The position numbers and the translations under genes were made by a program. The notes beneath the pieces were generated by a model. The model was not told the DNA's origin, ran no database searches, and worked only from the letters and a program-made list of their open reading frames with translations. A DNA stretch of 64,000 nt from Strigamia acuminata (Eukaryota; Arthropoda; Chilopoda; Geophilomorpha; Linotaeniidae). Shown here piece after piece: positions 35,601 to 43,505 of this stretch (positions are counted from its first letter, which is position 1; each line of letters begins with the position of its first letter). The stretch is from NCBI GenBank assembly GCA_949358305.1, contig OX442316.1, forward strand, positions 16,368,001 through 16,432,000. Direction: 5' to 3'.

Positions 35601-37247
35601 AATTAGTGTTACAACACACAGTAAAGAATTCTGTGTGTTGTAACTGTTTGTAACAATGTGAGAGAGGCGCGTATTGACTGTTTAGATAATAATTAATAAC
35701 AATACTTTATTTTTAAAAAATTTAACCAATTGTTGATTACACACTCCTGCAGTCTCCTTGTAAGTTTTGCCATGTACTGACACACACCCGGTTTTCCAAA
35801 AAAGTAAAATTTAACCGTCGGAAGTAGTTCTGACACCATTAACCTTCCCTCCTTTGCCTTCTTTTATTGTGCGCATCTGCGCTTGTTCCCAATCTTAGTC
35901 TTCCAGGTGCCATCACATTTTCCCCGGCATGAATACGTTTTAACACTGATTTCAATATGCCACCTAAGCTAGTGCACAAAGGTACGGCGGTACCATTAAT
36001 GGTCTTTCATGTTATAAATATTAAATTATCGTATTAATAATTGAAAAACTATTCGTGTTTAGACATCATAAAATAAGGAAAAAAATTTAAGAAATAAAAG
36101 TTAGTTCCCTATAATTAAATTTATTTAAAAAAATTCTACTCCGTATTACTTATTTAAACTTCTATTTCACATGCGTATCACTTTAGTGTTTTATTAAACA
36201 GAATTAAATTACAATTAAAATACGCTAGTCTTTCCCAAGGCCTTTCGGCTCTTCCCAGCCATCTTCAGTAGTTTTTTTATTAAAAGTTATATTACTATTT
36301 CCATAATTTCTTTCCATCCACCCAAGGTAAAACCAAAAAAAAAAAATGTTTACAAATATCACAGAAACTCTGAAGTCAACTCCCAAATTGTTTACCCATT
36401 TCTAGTGCTTTATTTTTTGCTGTTTACACTTTCCCAAGACTCTAATGATGGTCTTAAAAACGAAAAAGACTCAAATTTGTTATCAGCTTCAGTCTGTCAA
36501 ACAAAATTGCTACTCTTGATTAAATTTCTTCAGAGTAAACAATAATATCTCTTGAGCTCTGGATAATTTTTAACTGTAACAAAAATATTTTTCTGTTTTG
36601 CTCTCTCGAACCAGCAAAACAAACAAGAGTTAAATTCCCCAAACCATCACACTGCGTTCACTGGTGATCTAGTTGCCCTTGATTGACAAGTGAAGAAAAA
36701 TAAATGCAAAAAGCAAACAAGCCCGAGCGATAACTTGCACTGGTATACACAGATTGAAGCTTTCTCGCCCCTGTCACATGTCACATTTTATCTGCCCATA
36801 TTTCCTTCCAACTAATTTCTCCTGGCATTTGTGAATCAATAAAAACTTAAGTAGCATTAAGCGTTAATTTGACATTTTAGCACATTCCCCAGACCAACCT
36901 CAAGGCTATTTTTGTACTGCTTACAAAACATTCACAGTTTACTTCAGCCAAATATCTGTGTTTGCTAACCATAAACTTGTCTACTTACCAAAAAAAAAAA
37001 ATTAATGTTCCATAAAAATTTTATTTTGACCGACGGTGTCTGCGTTATCATGCGGGCAAAGGTCGACCTTCTGCCGCCAAAAGATTTCCAAAACTCCGTG
37101 CAAATTTCAAAGTGTTTTTTTTTTTTTTTTTGTGGAAATTTTCAAGCTTGTGCACTCACCTGTGACATTCTCTTGAGTAAACTGAGAACATTGCCCCTCC
37201 CACGCGTGGGTGGTATGGTTGGAGGGGTCATCAGGGTCATTCGCCAT
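20670..37247 (-). CDS. Class B (secretin-family) GPCR, diuretic hormone 44/CRF receptor-like, 5' part
   Basis: Four exons join in phase: 37247-37160 (first exon; an in-frame upstream ATG lies at 37322), 21165-21049, 20977-20877 and 20773-20670. Donors are GTGAG, GTAAT, GTGAGC and GTGAGT; all acceptors end in AG after pyrimidine-containing stretches. The protein has an extracellular N-terminus with N-glycosylation sites (NHT, NVT, NAS, NYS) and the hormone-receptor domain: C...YDRISCWPPTKAG...PC...NASRLC...GSW...YSNC. The hydrophobic helix YFTGYSVSLAALIIALSIF is TM1 with the GYS-S motif of the family. A peptide-hormone receptor acting through Gs is expected. TM2-TM7 must lie beyond the left edge, past the Gypsy element. 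CRF/DH44 type is favoured over calcitonin/DH31 type by the C-terminal part of the hormone domain. No classical signal peptide is evident. Confidence 0.85.
21508..21623. mobile_element. Short MITE, family TAGGCGCATTCGAAAAGTC
   Basis: Left end TAGGCGCATTCGAAAAGTC is the inverted complement (with few changes) of GACTTTTTGAATGCACCTA at the right end; the inner arms TAAAACGTATGCA and TGCATACGTTTTA also pair. Confidence 0.75.
21624..22046. mobile_element. Second MITE of the same terminal family, abutting the first
   Basis: Starts TAGGCGCATTCGAAAAGT at the edge of the preceding element and ends ACTTTTCGAATGTACCTA. Inside are GTGTAAAT-type direct and inverted repeats, including ACGAATTAATTCGT at about 21956-21969. 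Confidence 0.7.
22243..22430. mobile_element. Inverted-repeat MITE
   Basis: AACTACCCTTCCCAGTTTAA...AAGTTTATCTA pairs with TAGATAAACTT...GAAGGGAAGTT; about 40-base arms, no ORF. Confidence 0.7.
23313..23519. mobile_element. Inverted-repeat MITE
   Basis: ACACTATTTTCCCTTATTTT at the left pairs with AAAATAAGGGAAAATAGTGT at the right. A second ACTATTTTCCCTTATTT occurs internally. Confidence 0.7.
23829..24113. repeat. Dispersed repeat B (second copy at 33550-33615)
   Basis: GGGTTATAAAAAGTCAAGTT and ATAAATTCATAAGGACGTTT occur here and, closer together, at 33550-33615, where the middle is missing. Includes a short AT-rich tandem array (TATTTTGCATATTTTTATTT, 23936-24000). Confidence 0.6.
24391..24495 (-). 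ncRNA. 5S rRNA-derived repeat or pseudogene
   Basis: The minus strand carries the 5S internal promoter words AAGTTAAGCAGC, TTGGGCCTGGTCAGTACTTG, ATGGGGTGACC and GGGAATCCCAGGTTG in the order and spacing of 5S rRNA. Before box A an 18-base AT palindrome (TATTCTATTAGAATATAT) interrupts the GATCACC-AAGTTAAGC junction. The 5' part is poorly conserved, so it is a pseudogene or the head of a 5S-type SINE (SINE3) rather than a functional 5S gene. Confidence 0.7.
24653..24860. mobile_element. Inverted-repeat MITE
   Basis: GCTTTGGTGGGCATGCCCTA at the left and AGGGCACACCCTCCAAAGC at the right pair with few mismatches; about 200 bp, no ORF. Confidence 0.7.
24880..25040. repeat. Dispersed repeat C (second copy near 33770-33880)
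   Basis: Shares ATCTTGATG, CAAACTAAAAA and AACAGCAGATAATAGCG-type words with 33795-33875 in the same order. Old and diverged. Confidence 0.45.
25651..26517. mobile_element. Cluster of pogo/Tigger-like MITEs with a nested MITE
   Basis: Several termini of the type AGTCAAACCTCGTTATAA and its complement TTATAACGAGGCTTGACT occur at about 25654, 26240, 26390 and 26510, marking three end-to-end copies. This terminal type is known from pogo/Tigger-class elements. The first copy is interrupted at about 25729-26071 by another inverted-repeat element with AGTCACTT arms. No transposase gene is visible. Confidence 0.65.
27706..27982. repeat. 22-bp tandem repeat, about 12 copies
   Basis: Near-perfect head-to-tail units of TTTCTTTATTTATTTATTTTAA, uniform along the array, indicating recent expansion or ongoing homogenisation. 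Confidence 0.95.
29681..30187. mobile_element. MITE with ATACCTTGTTTACACCAA ends
   Basis: Left ATACCTTGTTTACACCAA and right TTGGTGTAAACAAGGTAT are perfect complements. The interior is rich in GATC/GGATCT words on both strands. Confidence 0.85.
31119..32126. mobile_element. Inverted-repeat element carrying a nested TTAA element
   Basis: Outer arms pair: TTTGTTACATTAACC...GGAGGCATAAGG...GGATTTATGGACAA at the left, and TTGTCCATAAATCC...CCTTATGCCTCC...GTAACAAAC at the right (32071-32126). The element at 31352-31860 lies inside. Confidence 0.7.
31352..31860. mobile_element. piggyBac-like nonautonomous element with TTAA target duplication
   Basis: Flanked by TTAA at 31348-31351 and 31861-31864. 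Ends CACTAGAACGGCC and (inverted) CCGTTCTAGTG; the TTAA target and CACTAG-type ends fit piggyBac MITEs. Inside are palindromic GACCGGTC words, a GCTGATTTATGATG hairpin and the arm pair ACAGCTGTTT / AAACAGCTGT. A truncated relative lies at 37982-38640. Confidence 0.85.
32650..32890 (-). pseudogene. Relic of a second Copia element (protease/gag-pre-integrase region)
   Basis: Minus-strand translation gives WFSNFKPL...VQLGEG...IEGIGSV and, after a frameshift, NNVYYAPNFRKNLISLGRTD, clearly related to the protease-to-integrase linker of the intact Copia at 10432-15273 but divergent. No LTRs found nearby. An old fragment. Confidence 0.8.
34780..35762. mobile_element. Inverted-repeat element interrupted by a hAT-like insertion
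   Basis: Outer arms AAGGAGACCGCAGGAG/TGTGTAATC and GATTACACACTCCTGCAGTCTCCTT are complementary once the insertion 34797-35471 is ignored. Also holds a perfect short hairpin TTACAACACACAG/CTGTGTGTTGTAA near 35610-35645. Confidence 0.75.
34797..35471. mobile_element. Nonautonomous hAT-like element with 8-bp target duplication
   Basis: Ends TAGGGTTTCTC and GAGAAACCCTA; flanked by the exact 8-base duplication CGCAGGAG (34789-34796 and 35472-35479), the hAT hallmark. The interior is AT-rich, with clusters of ACCGGTATT/AATACCGGT near both ends and no transposase. Confidence 0.9.
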
Positions 37248-37450
37248 GAGCAGGGGGAAGACAAGTCTCGCGCGGATGTTTGCCGAGCTGCTCCACTCCC
37301 CCAAGTGCGGACGAGTCAGCAAATGCGGCGAACAGATGGTAGCGACATCTGCGGGTTTTTTTGTTTTAATTTCAAATCGTGTTCGACTTCGACGCTGGAG
37401 AGGAAAAAATTAAAAATTAAAAATTGTTGGTCTTTGGATTTCGGTTGCAA
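37248..37450 (-). promoter_or_regulatory. CpG-richer 5' region of the GPCR gene
   Basis: A locally GC-rich, CpG-containing patch in AT-rich surroundings directly upstream of the first coding exon. Probably the 5' UTR and promoter; no TATA box is obvious. If the ATG at 37322 is used, part of this is coding. Confidence 0.45.
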
Positions 37451-37631
37451 TTAATTCCTTCTTTAGCTCGGTAAACAAATTAATCACAACTTAATAATAA
37501 ACAGAAACAGAAAATGGAAGCAAAATATTGCAAAAACCAAATTTTTGGACTAAATCCAATATGGCGTTCGGATTAAGTAAAAAATGCCAAAATAGTTGGT
37601 CCCACGCATTATCGTTACAACAACGTTGACG

Positions 37632-37822
37632 CATTCATAAAGGCATTTCGACTAAATAGCGTTTTTGTATTAGCATTTTTACGGGCATTTTAGCGGAAAA
37701 GTGAAATTTCCAAAAGTTGGTTTCACTTATAGTGGGCTTCTCCGGTATTTATCTATCGATCTAAAATAGTGGCCGATTTAGCCGGGCAGTGGGCATGCGC
37801 ACAACAAACGCGCGTTTATGAA
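37632..37822. mobile_element. Short MITE with GCATTCATAAA ends
   Basis: GCATTCATAAAGGC at the left and GCGTTTATGAATGC at the right are inverted copies. The terminal words resemble the family at 21508-22046 (TGCATTC). Confidence 0.5.
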
Positions 37823-37981
37823 TGCACCTACTGCGAGTGCGAATTCAGTTCACACGATTTCACTCCTCAGAAGATGGATTGAAATATTAGTCTGAAATGA
37901 TTTCTCTGAACAGGATATGACGTTTTTTACATCGGATCTCCGAGAAGCGACTTAAGATCAAGTGAAGTTGTAATCACTTCT

Positions 37982-38640
37982 TTAACACTAGAACGGCCAG
38001 ACCGGTCATTTTGACCGGTACAGCTGTTTACAACAGCCGTAGCTATTTTATGACTTTTGCTGATTTATGATGCTTTACATCATAAATCAGCAAACTTGGC
38101 ATTTGTCTTAAAAATAATTTTAAAAAAAGACAATTTACCTAGGTCAAAATGACTTAACAATACGTGCACCAAACGTGCACAAAATATACATACCGTACTG
38201 CCTCGATTTAACGCCGGTCGTATCTAAACGCCGGCTCCTGATTAAGCGCCGGGAAAACTGAGGACGAAATGGCAATAAACGCCGGCCTTAAATGAACGCC
38301 GAGTTTGTTTAAACGCCGGATTGAAACGTTTTTTAAACGTTTTGAGAGGTCTTTTGGTCGAAACATCGAAGAACGAAACGTTTGCAGCTAGCAATGGGTG
38401 GCTTTCCAATTTTTTTTTCGGTTAGACGCCCGGCGCAAATAATCGCCGGGCTTTGAATGAACGCCGACGGGGTCAACTAGAAAAAATGAATAAGCGCCCC
38501 GGCGTTAAATCGAGGCAGTACGGTACAATGTTTGGGCGTCAATTTAATGAAACATGCGAAGAAAATAATAAAACGAAAATTGATAGATTTTATAAAACCT
38601 GATAGAATCAAAATTCGTTTTAATTAAATTTGTCTTTTGA
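37982..38640. mobile_element. Truncated piggyBac-like element with a nested perfect-TIR MITE
   Basis: TTAA then CACTAGAACGGCC as at 31352, followed by the same internal words (GACCGGTCA, CAGCTGTTT, GCTTTACATCATAAATCAGC, CAATTTAATGAAACATG). The right end is missing. Interrupted by the element at 38193-38524. Confidence 0.75.
38193..38524. mobile_element. MITE with near-perfect TACCGTACTGCCTCG ends
   Basis: Left TACCGTACTGCCTCGATTTA and right TAAATCGAGGCAGTACGGTA are perfect complements; internal repeats of AACGCCGG. Very young by its arms. Related but older TACCGTATT-type sequences occur near 38745-38900 and 63055-63105. Confidence 0.9.
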
Positions 38641-38744
38641 GGATTGAATGCACCTACTGGTCGCGATTTCACTTTCCAAGATGACATCTCAGAACAGATT
38701 TAATCATGTAATGTGGGAGATTATCATCAAACTGATACATATAC

Positions 38745-38900
38745 CGTATTTCCGCGATTAAGAACCGCAGTTTTTATTCAAATCGCTGCTCTTTGTCGCG
38801 ACTACAATTCAAGGGCGACTCTTAAATTACACAAATGGTGCCACAACTACAATTCAAGGGCGTAATGAATATTCAAGTGCAACTCTTAATCGTAGAATTA
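38745..38900. repeat. Diverged element with CCGTATTTCCGCGATTAAGA end
   Basis: AAGGGCGACTCTTAA and TTCAAGGGCG words repeat, and the opening resembles the ACCGTA family. Similar GCGACTTTTAA words occur at 27505-27575 and GCCGCGGCTCTTAA at 32175. Fragmentary. Confidence 0.4.
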
Positions 38901-39300
38901 TGCTAAATAAATTTAATAAATTTCTTTTTTTTTAAAAACGAAATTCCATTAATCCAAACGTCAGGGTCCATTTTCTAATGAGGTTATAACGACCCCTCCG
39001 GACCGCGGTTAGCAACTTTCAAAATACAAGTCGCACACCACAACATTAGCCCGATTAATCGATCAAAATAGAAAATTAATCAAGCTAAATTAATTCTCCC
39101 TCAAAATGTATAGGTTTACTTCACAATATCCGCATTTCAAGCGCAATTCCATCCCATTTACCGTTTTCCCTCAATTTCAAAACTCGCTGTTGCACAATTC
39201 CGCTTCATCCCATCAAATCAATTTCTATTCGCATTCAAAGACAATGAATCGAACGAAGAAAGCTTTCAATAAAATTCTTTCGCTTCCCTGGTTTCATTAA

Positions 39301-40083
39301 CTAAGTAATTCTATTTTTTCGTCGTGTCTTTCGCTTGTTTATGCTTTTCTCAGTAATGTCATTATTTGTCCTTGTTTTGACATCCAATGTAAAATCGGTC
39401 AACTTTTGGCCCTTGTTGGGTCCAAAACTGCTCTCAATGACCATCGGCAGACCTATTGAGATGAGGAAAATGTTTAAGTGGTTGTGGGTGGAGCAAATAA
39501 GGAATTGCATATCAATATATTGAAGTAATCCCTCACTTGGCACTCAGGCAAACCAGCTGCACTTGACACAGCCATCTATTGATTGCTAGACAACTTGGAA
39601 CATTGACCACCAGGGGAAATGAGGGGAATTTTCGGACAAACCCAGAAACCACGAAATGACCATCAGCAACTGAAATGATAAAAAGAAATTTAATTTTTAA
39701 TTTGCATGAGGAGTCGGACTGGTTATAGATGTTTCTGTAATCAGTATGACTTCGTAATGTTATTTTTTTGAAAAAAATCGTGTAATTAGTGATTGCATGA
39801 ATTAAATGTCGGATAAAATTAAAAAGTAATCAGTATTCCGGGATTTTTTGAGGGATTTTCGACATTTTTTCGACATTTTCTTGTCGGTTAATTAAATGAC
39901 GAGTTAAATTTTATGTCCGGCCATTTTTTATTGTGATGTCGGGATCCCGAATGATAAATTGTTTGATTAACGAGCCCACCAAGTCCATTATCCTCTTACG
40001 TGACCACATTTGTCGCTCACGAATGAATTGATTGCAAATCCTGACGAGAACTTAAGCCTGAACTTACGGTTTCCTTCCGCCAT
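39301..40083 (-). CDS. Candidate small spliced gene, unidentified
   Basis: The minus strand has AAGATGGCGGAAGGAAACC followed by the strong donor GTAAGT (exon 40083-40068, phase 1); AAGATGGCGG is the YY1-type word often found at housekeeping starts. Two possible phase-1 partners lie downstream: an exon from about 39680 (after TTTCAG) open to a stop near 39551, and one from about 39450 (after CATCTCAATAG) that ends in a basic tail (KRKTRRKNRIT) at 39301-39303. Products would be about 50-54 aa and match nothing I know. CACGTG lies upstream. Could be chance; transcript data would decide. Confidence 0.3.
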
Positions 40084-40267
40084 CTTAAACTCCCAATAGC
40101 CTCGATCACGCGTGTCATAACACGTGACACTTAATATTAAAATAATAATTATTTATTATTAATAATAGATAAGTAATTTTTATTTTATTTAAAAATTTAA
40201 AATTTAAAATAAATATTACGCACGGTAATACATTTTTTTTTCGGTTCGGAAAAATCCAACCTATCAG

Positions 40268-41416
40268 CATAGAGTAAAGATGGAAAGAGCTGGCACTCTC
40301 TGTCGGAAGCTTTGAAGTTAGTGCAATCATTGTTGCGTCAGAAACGTCATATCGACGGTGGCGCCCTCGTGTGGTTGGTTAGTTGATCGTGTGGCTCAGC
40401 TACTAGCTAGCAATGTATTTGAGCCGTAAATGTCCAAATATTCATTAGATAAATTAAGATTTTATATTATTATTAATATATTTATTAAAAACAAAATTTT
40501 TATTTCATTCCAGAACAGAAATACATTGAGAGATGAATATAATAAGCTCAAGTTTTAATGTCATCTGTTGACACATGTAGTTAAATTAGTTTGAATAGGT
40601 TAAAATAGGTAGTGAGTAATGTTTAATTAAAAGAGGTACAACAACAGAATCCAAGCAAAGTGATTTGGCTTTATTTTGGTAAAAAAATGTAGTGAAGTCT
40701 GATGAATTTCTTTTAGTTGTTTTGGTCACAAAATGATGAATATTGGACCAAATTAATAATAAAATAATGAATATTGGACCAAATTAATAACAAAATAATA
40801 AATATTGGACCAAATTAATAATAAAATAATAAATATTGGACCAAATTAATAATAAAATAATGAATATTGGACCAAATTAATAATAAAATAATAAATATTG
40901 GACCAAATTAATAATAAAATAATAAATATTGGACCAAATTAGTAATAAAATAATGGATTTTGAACCAAATTGTTCATAAAATGATGAATTTTGGCCCAAA
41001 TTGGTCAAAAGCTGATAAATTTTTATCAAAATTGGTCAAAAGCTGCTGAATTTTGCTCAATTCTAATCAAAAACTGATTATTTTCAATCCACATTTGTCA
41101 AAATTAATGATTTTCAATTCAAATTGGTCAAAATTAATGATTTTTCAATTCAAATTGGTCAAAATTAATGATTTTTGATTCCAAAATTGATGAGTTATAG
41201 GCACTGCAATAATGTCTATTGCTCTTTATAGATGTCATTGTCCAATTATTTCAATTTGGCCAATAATTGCAAGAATTGTAATAATTGCACGTTGACCTAG
41301 TGCTGTGAGGCACAATCCTAGCTAACCCACCACTACGAGCGCTAGTGTCGATTGGAGGCGTGGCCTGATTGCGCCGAAAAAGGGAGAGTGCCGACTCTTT
41401 CCATCTTTACTCTATG
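40268..41416. mobile_element. Inverted-repeat element with internal 31-bp minisatellite
   Basis: Ends CATAGAGTAAAGATGGAAAG and CTTTCCATCTTTACTCTATG, flanked by the 7-base direct repeat CTATCAG (40261-40267 and 41417-41423). Inside, 40735-40960 is a tandem array of 31-bp units containing AATATTGGACCAAATTAATA (about 7 copies), followed by decaying TTGGTCAAAA units. No transposase. Confidence 0.8.
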
Positions 41417-41928
41417 CTATCAGTATGAGCGTACTTTATGGAGCGAGTTGTCGAACGAAATAAACGGGGAGCGACATAAACGGTTTTTATCTCGTAAAAT
41501 GTCTTGTTTTTATCATCTGGGAAAGTGAAGCAAACAGCGAATGAATTGGGGACCCTCGTTGAGTTTGCAGGAACTCATAAAAGACCCCGAGTGGAAGAGT
41601 TAGATGAAATGTATACGCAAATTTACTCTTAAAAATCTGCTCCGGGGAATGCGCGGAAGCACTCGAGAAATGGGAAATAAAATTGAAATTGTTTGAAAAA
41701 TAAAGGAATAAAATAAAGTTTTTGAGCGCCTCCAGTCCGGTCACAAGAAAATTGTTATTATACAACCGGGTGACCCCTGACGAAAAACTTTCTTTCTTGA
41801 TTTATTAAGACCAAGATAGGGTTTGCCGGACAATTTAATCTCGTTGTTTTGTACCGCTAAGCCTGTCCCTGTTTTTATTTCCAAAATCTGGTCACCCTGA
41901 ATTGGTATTATTCTATAATATTGGTTTT

Positions 41929-41973
41929 ATCTATATCTATCTATCTATCTATCTATCTATATCTATATCTATG
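41929..41973. repeat. TATC microsatellite
   Basis: CTAT repeats with two TATATC interruptions. Confidence 0.9.
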
Positions 41974-41999
41974 GTTTTATAACGTACAAGTCGACATTT

Positions 42000-42765
42000 T
42001 GGAAATCTGGGAAGCCTGGCTCGCTCTGGCGGCTATTTTATGAACAAAAGAAGCTGTTACGGCGCACCAGTGTCAACTTCCCTTTAAAGTAACTAAAAGA
42101 AATGAAATGTTCACAAAATATGAATTTAAAAATATGAAATAAACAATTTCGCGCATTTAGTAACATGTAAAGTTAGAAGAATTGCATTTTAGTAAATAAA
42201 ATAAAATAAAAGTATAAATTCCAGTCACGAAAGATGTCAAACTTTATTAAGACTTCGCGGTCAGTTTTTTGGGCACGTACTTACACAGCTTGAGGGTTAC
42301 GTATCTATGAGTTGAAATTTGATTTCAAACTTCCATAAGTTTTAAGGTAAAAAGAAGCAGAAGTTGCTCCACAAATAGTGATTTTACACGTTGCAATTTA
42401 TCTTGGATTCTTATTGCCACTTTTATCAATCAGTAAAAAGGGAAAAACTAAAATAATTCTTTTATTTATATTTTGATGGTCGTGGAAATTAGCCTCAAAC
42501 TTGATATTATTTTCTGTGTATAGACCCATGATAGAATCCATCAAATGGTTGGAAATTCGTGGAGCTCACTTATGGGTATTTTGAGGGAAAAAGAGGCTCG
42601 GTTTGTTTGCACCTGATATTTTTTAATTCATTAAAAATTTACAACTTGCAAAAGTCATTTGAGTTGTGTTGGTGTTTTTATGTCAGCAATTCACATAAGA
42701 AAAGACAGAAAAGAAAACTAAAGTAGAGATTAAGTCAGGGGCAGGTCTAGAAAACGTACAAATGG
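42000..42765. other. No gene seen
   Basis: AT-rich, no convincing ORF, RNA or inverted repeat found. Confidence 0.4.
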
Positions 42766-42825
42766 GTGGCCATTTTAGCTGAATTTCTCACACAAAAAGT
42801 CAATGTTTTAGGTAGAAAATTGAAT

Positions 42826-42906
42826 GTGTTTGGTGAAAAATTGGATGTTTTGGGTGAAAAATTGGATGAGTTTGGTGAAAAATTGGATGATTTTGGTGAA
42901 AAATTG
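42826..42906. repeat. Left part of a 21-bp minisatellite split by the BEL element
   Basis: Units of the type GGTGAAAAATTGGATGATTTT; the array resumes at 49912 beyond the element. Confidence 0.9.
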
Positions 42907-43475
42907 TGTAGATTCCAATCGCTTTTAGTTGGTCTTCTAAAGTCTCTGGCTTCTTTGTAATTTTAAGTGTATGTTTTAAATAAATCTGCAGCTTGCTTCC
43001 ACCATGAATTTTGTACACTCACTGGGGTTAAACTTTATTGTCTTCAAAAAGATATATACAAAAACGCTCCTATTGGAGCACCACTAATCCGATAATTGGC
43101 TTCAGCTGCATTCCTAGAAGGAGAGCTGAAGCCAGGTCATGTGACAATAATCTAACCCTCTTTAAATAAAAGGTTAATGACACTAAATTGTAAATAAACA
43201 AATAAAAAACATAATAAATGGAAATATTAAATATCAAATCAAAAAATATGGAAATTAGCAAATAAAGACACTAAAATATTATAATAAGAATTAATAAGAA
43301 CAAATATCAAATAGAAAACATTATTAAATCAAGGTTTACAAAATAGCAATAATAATGGCACATTAAAGGGAATGTGCACCCAAATTAAAATGTTATGAAA
43401 TCAAAATACAAAAATATCAAATAAAATGACACATTAAAGGGAATGTGAACCTGAGGTAAAACGCCAGTTTTCACA
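42907..43475 (-). repeat. 3' LTR of the BEL element
   Basis: 569 bp, TG...CA. Matches 47487-47595 plus 49452-49911 once the nested insertion and one TA are removed. Confidence 0.93.
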
Positions 43476-43505
43476 CTCCCCCCGCGCCGATTTCACTCTG
43501 AACTT

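Larger units (their letters stand above)
21166..37159 (-). other. 16-kb first coding intron of the GPCR, repeat-filled
   Basis: Lies between the phase-1 donor at 37159 and the phase-1 acceptor before 21165. Apart from the repeats listed separately I see no conserved exon in it. Stretches with nothing recognisable include 22047-22240, 22431-23312, 25041-25650, 26518-27705, 27983-29680, 30188-31118, 32127-32649, 33882-34780 and 35763-37159; all are AT-rich. Confidence 0.7.
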
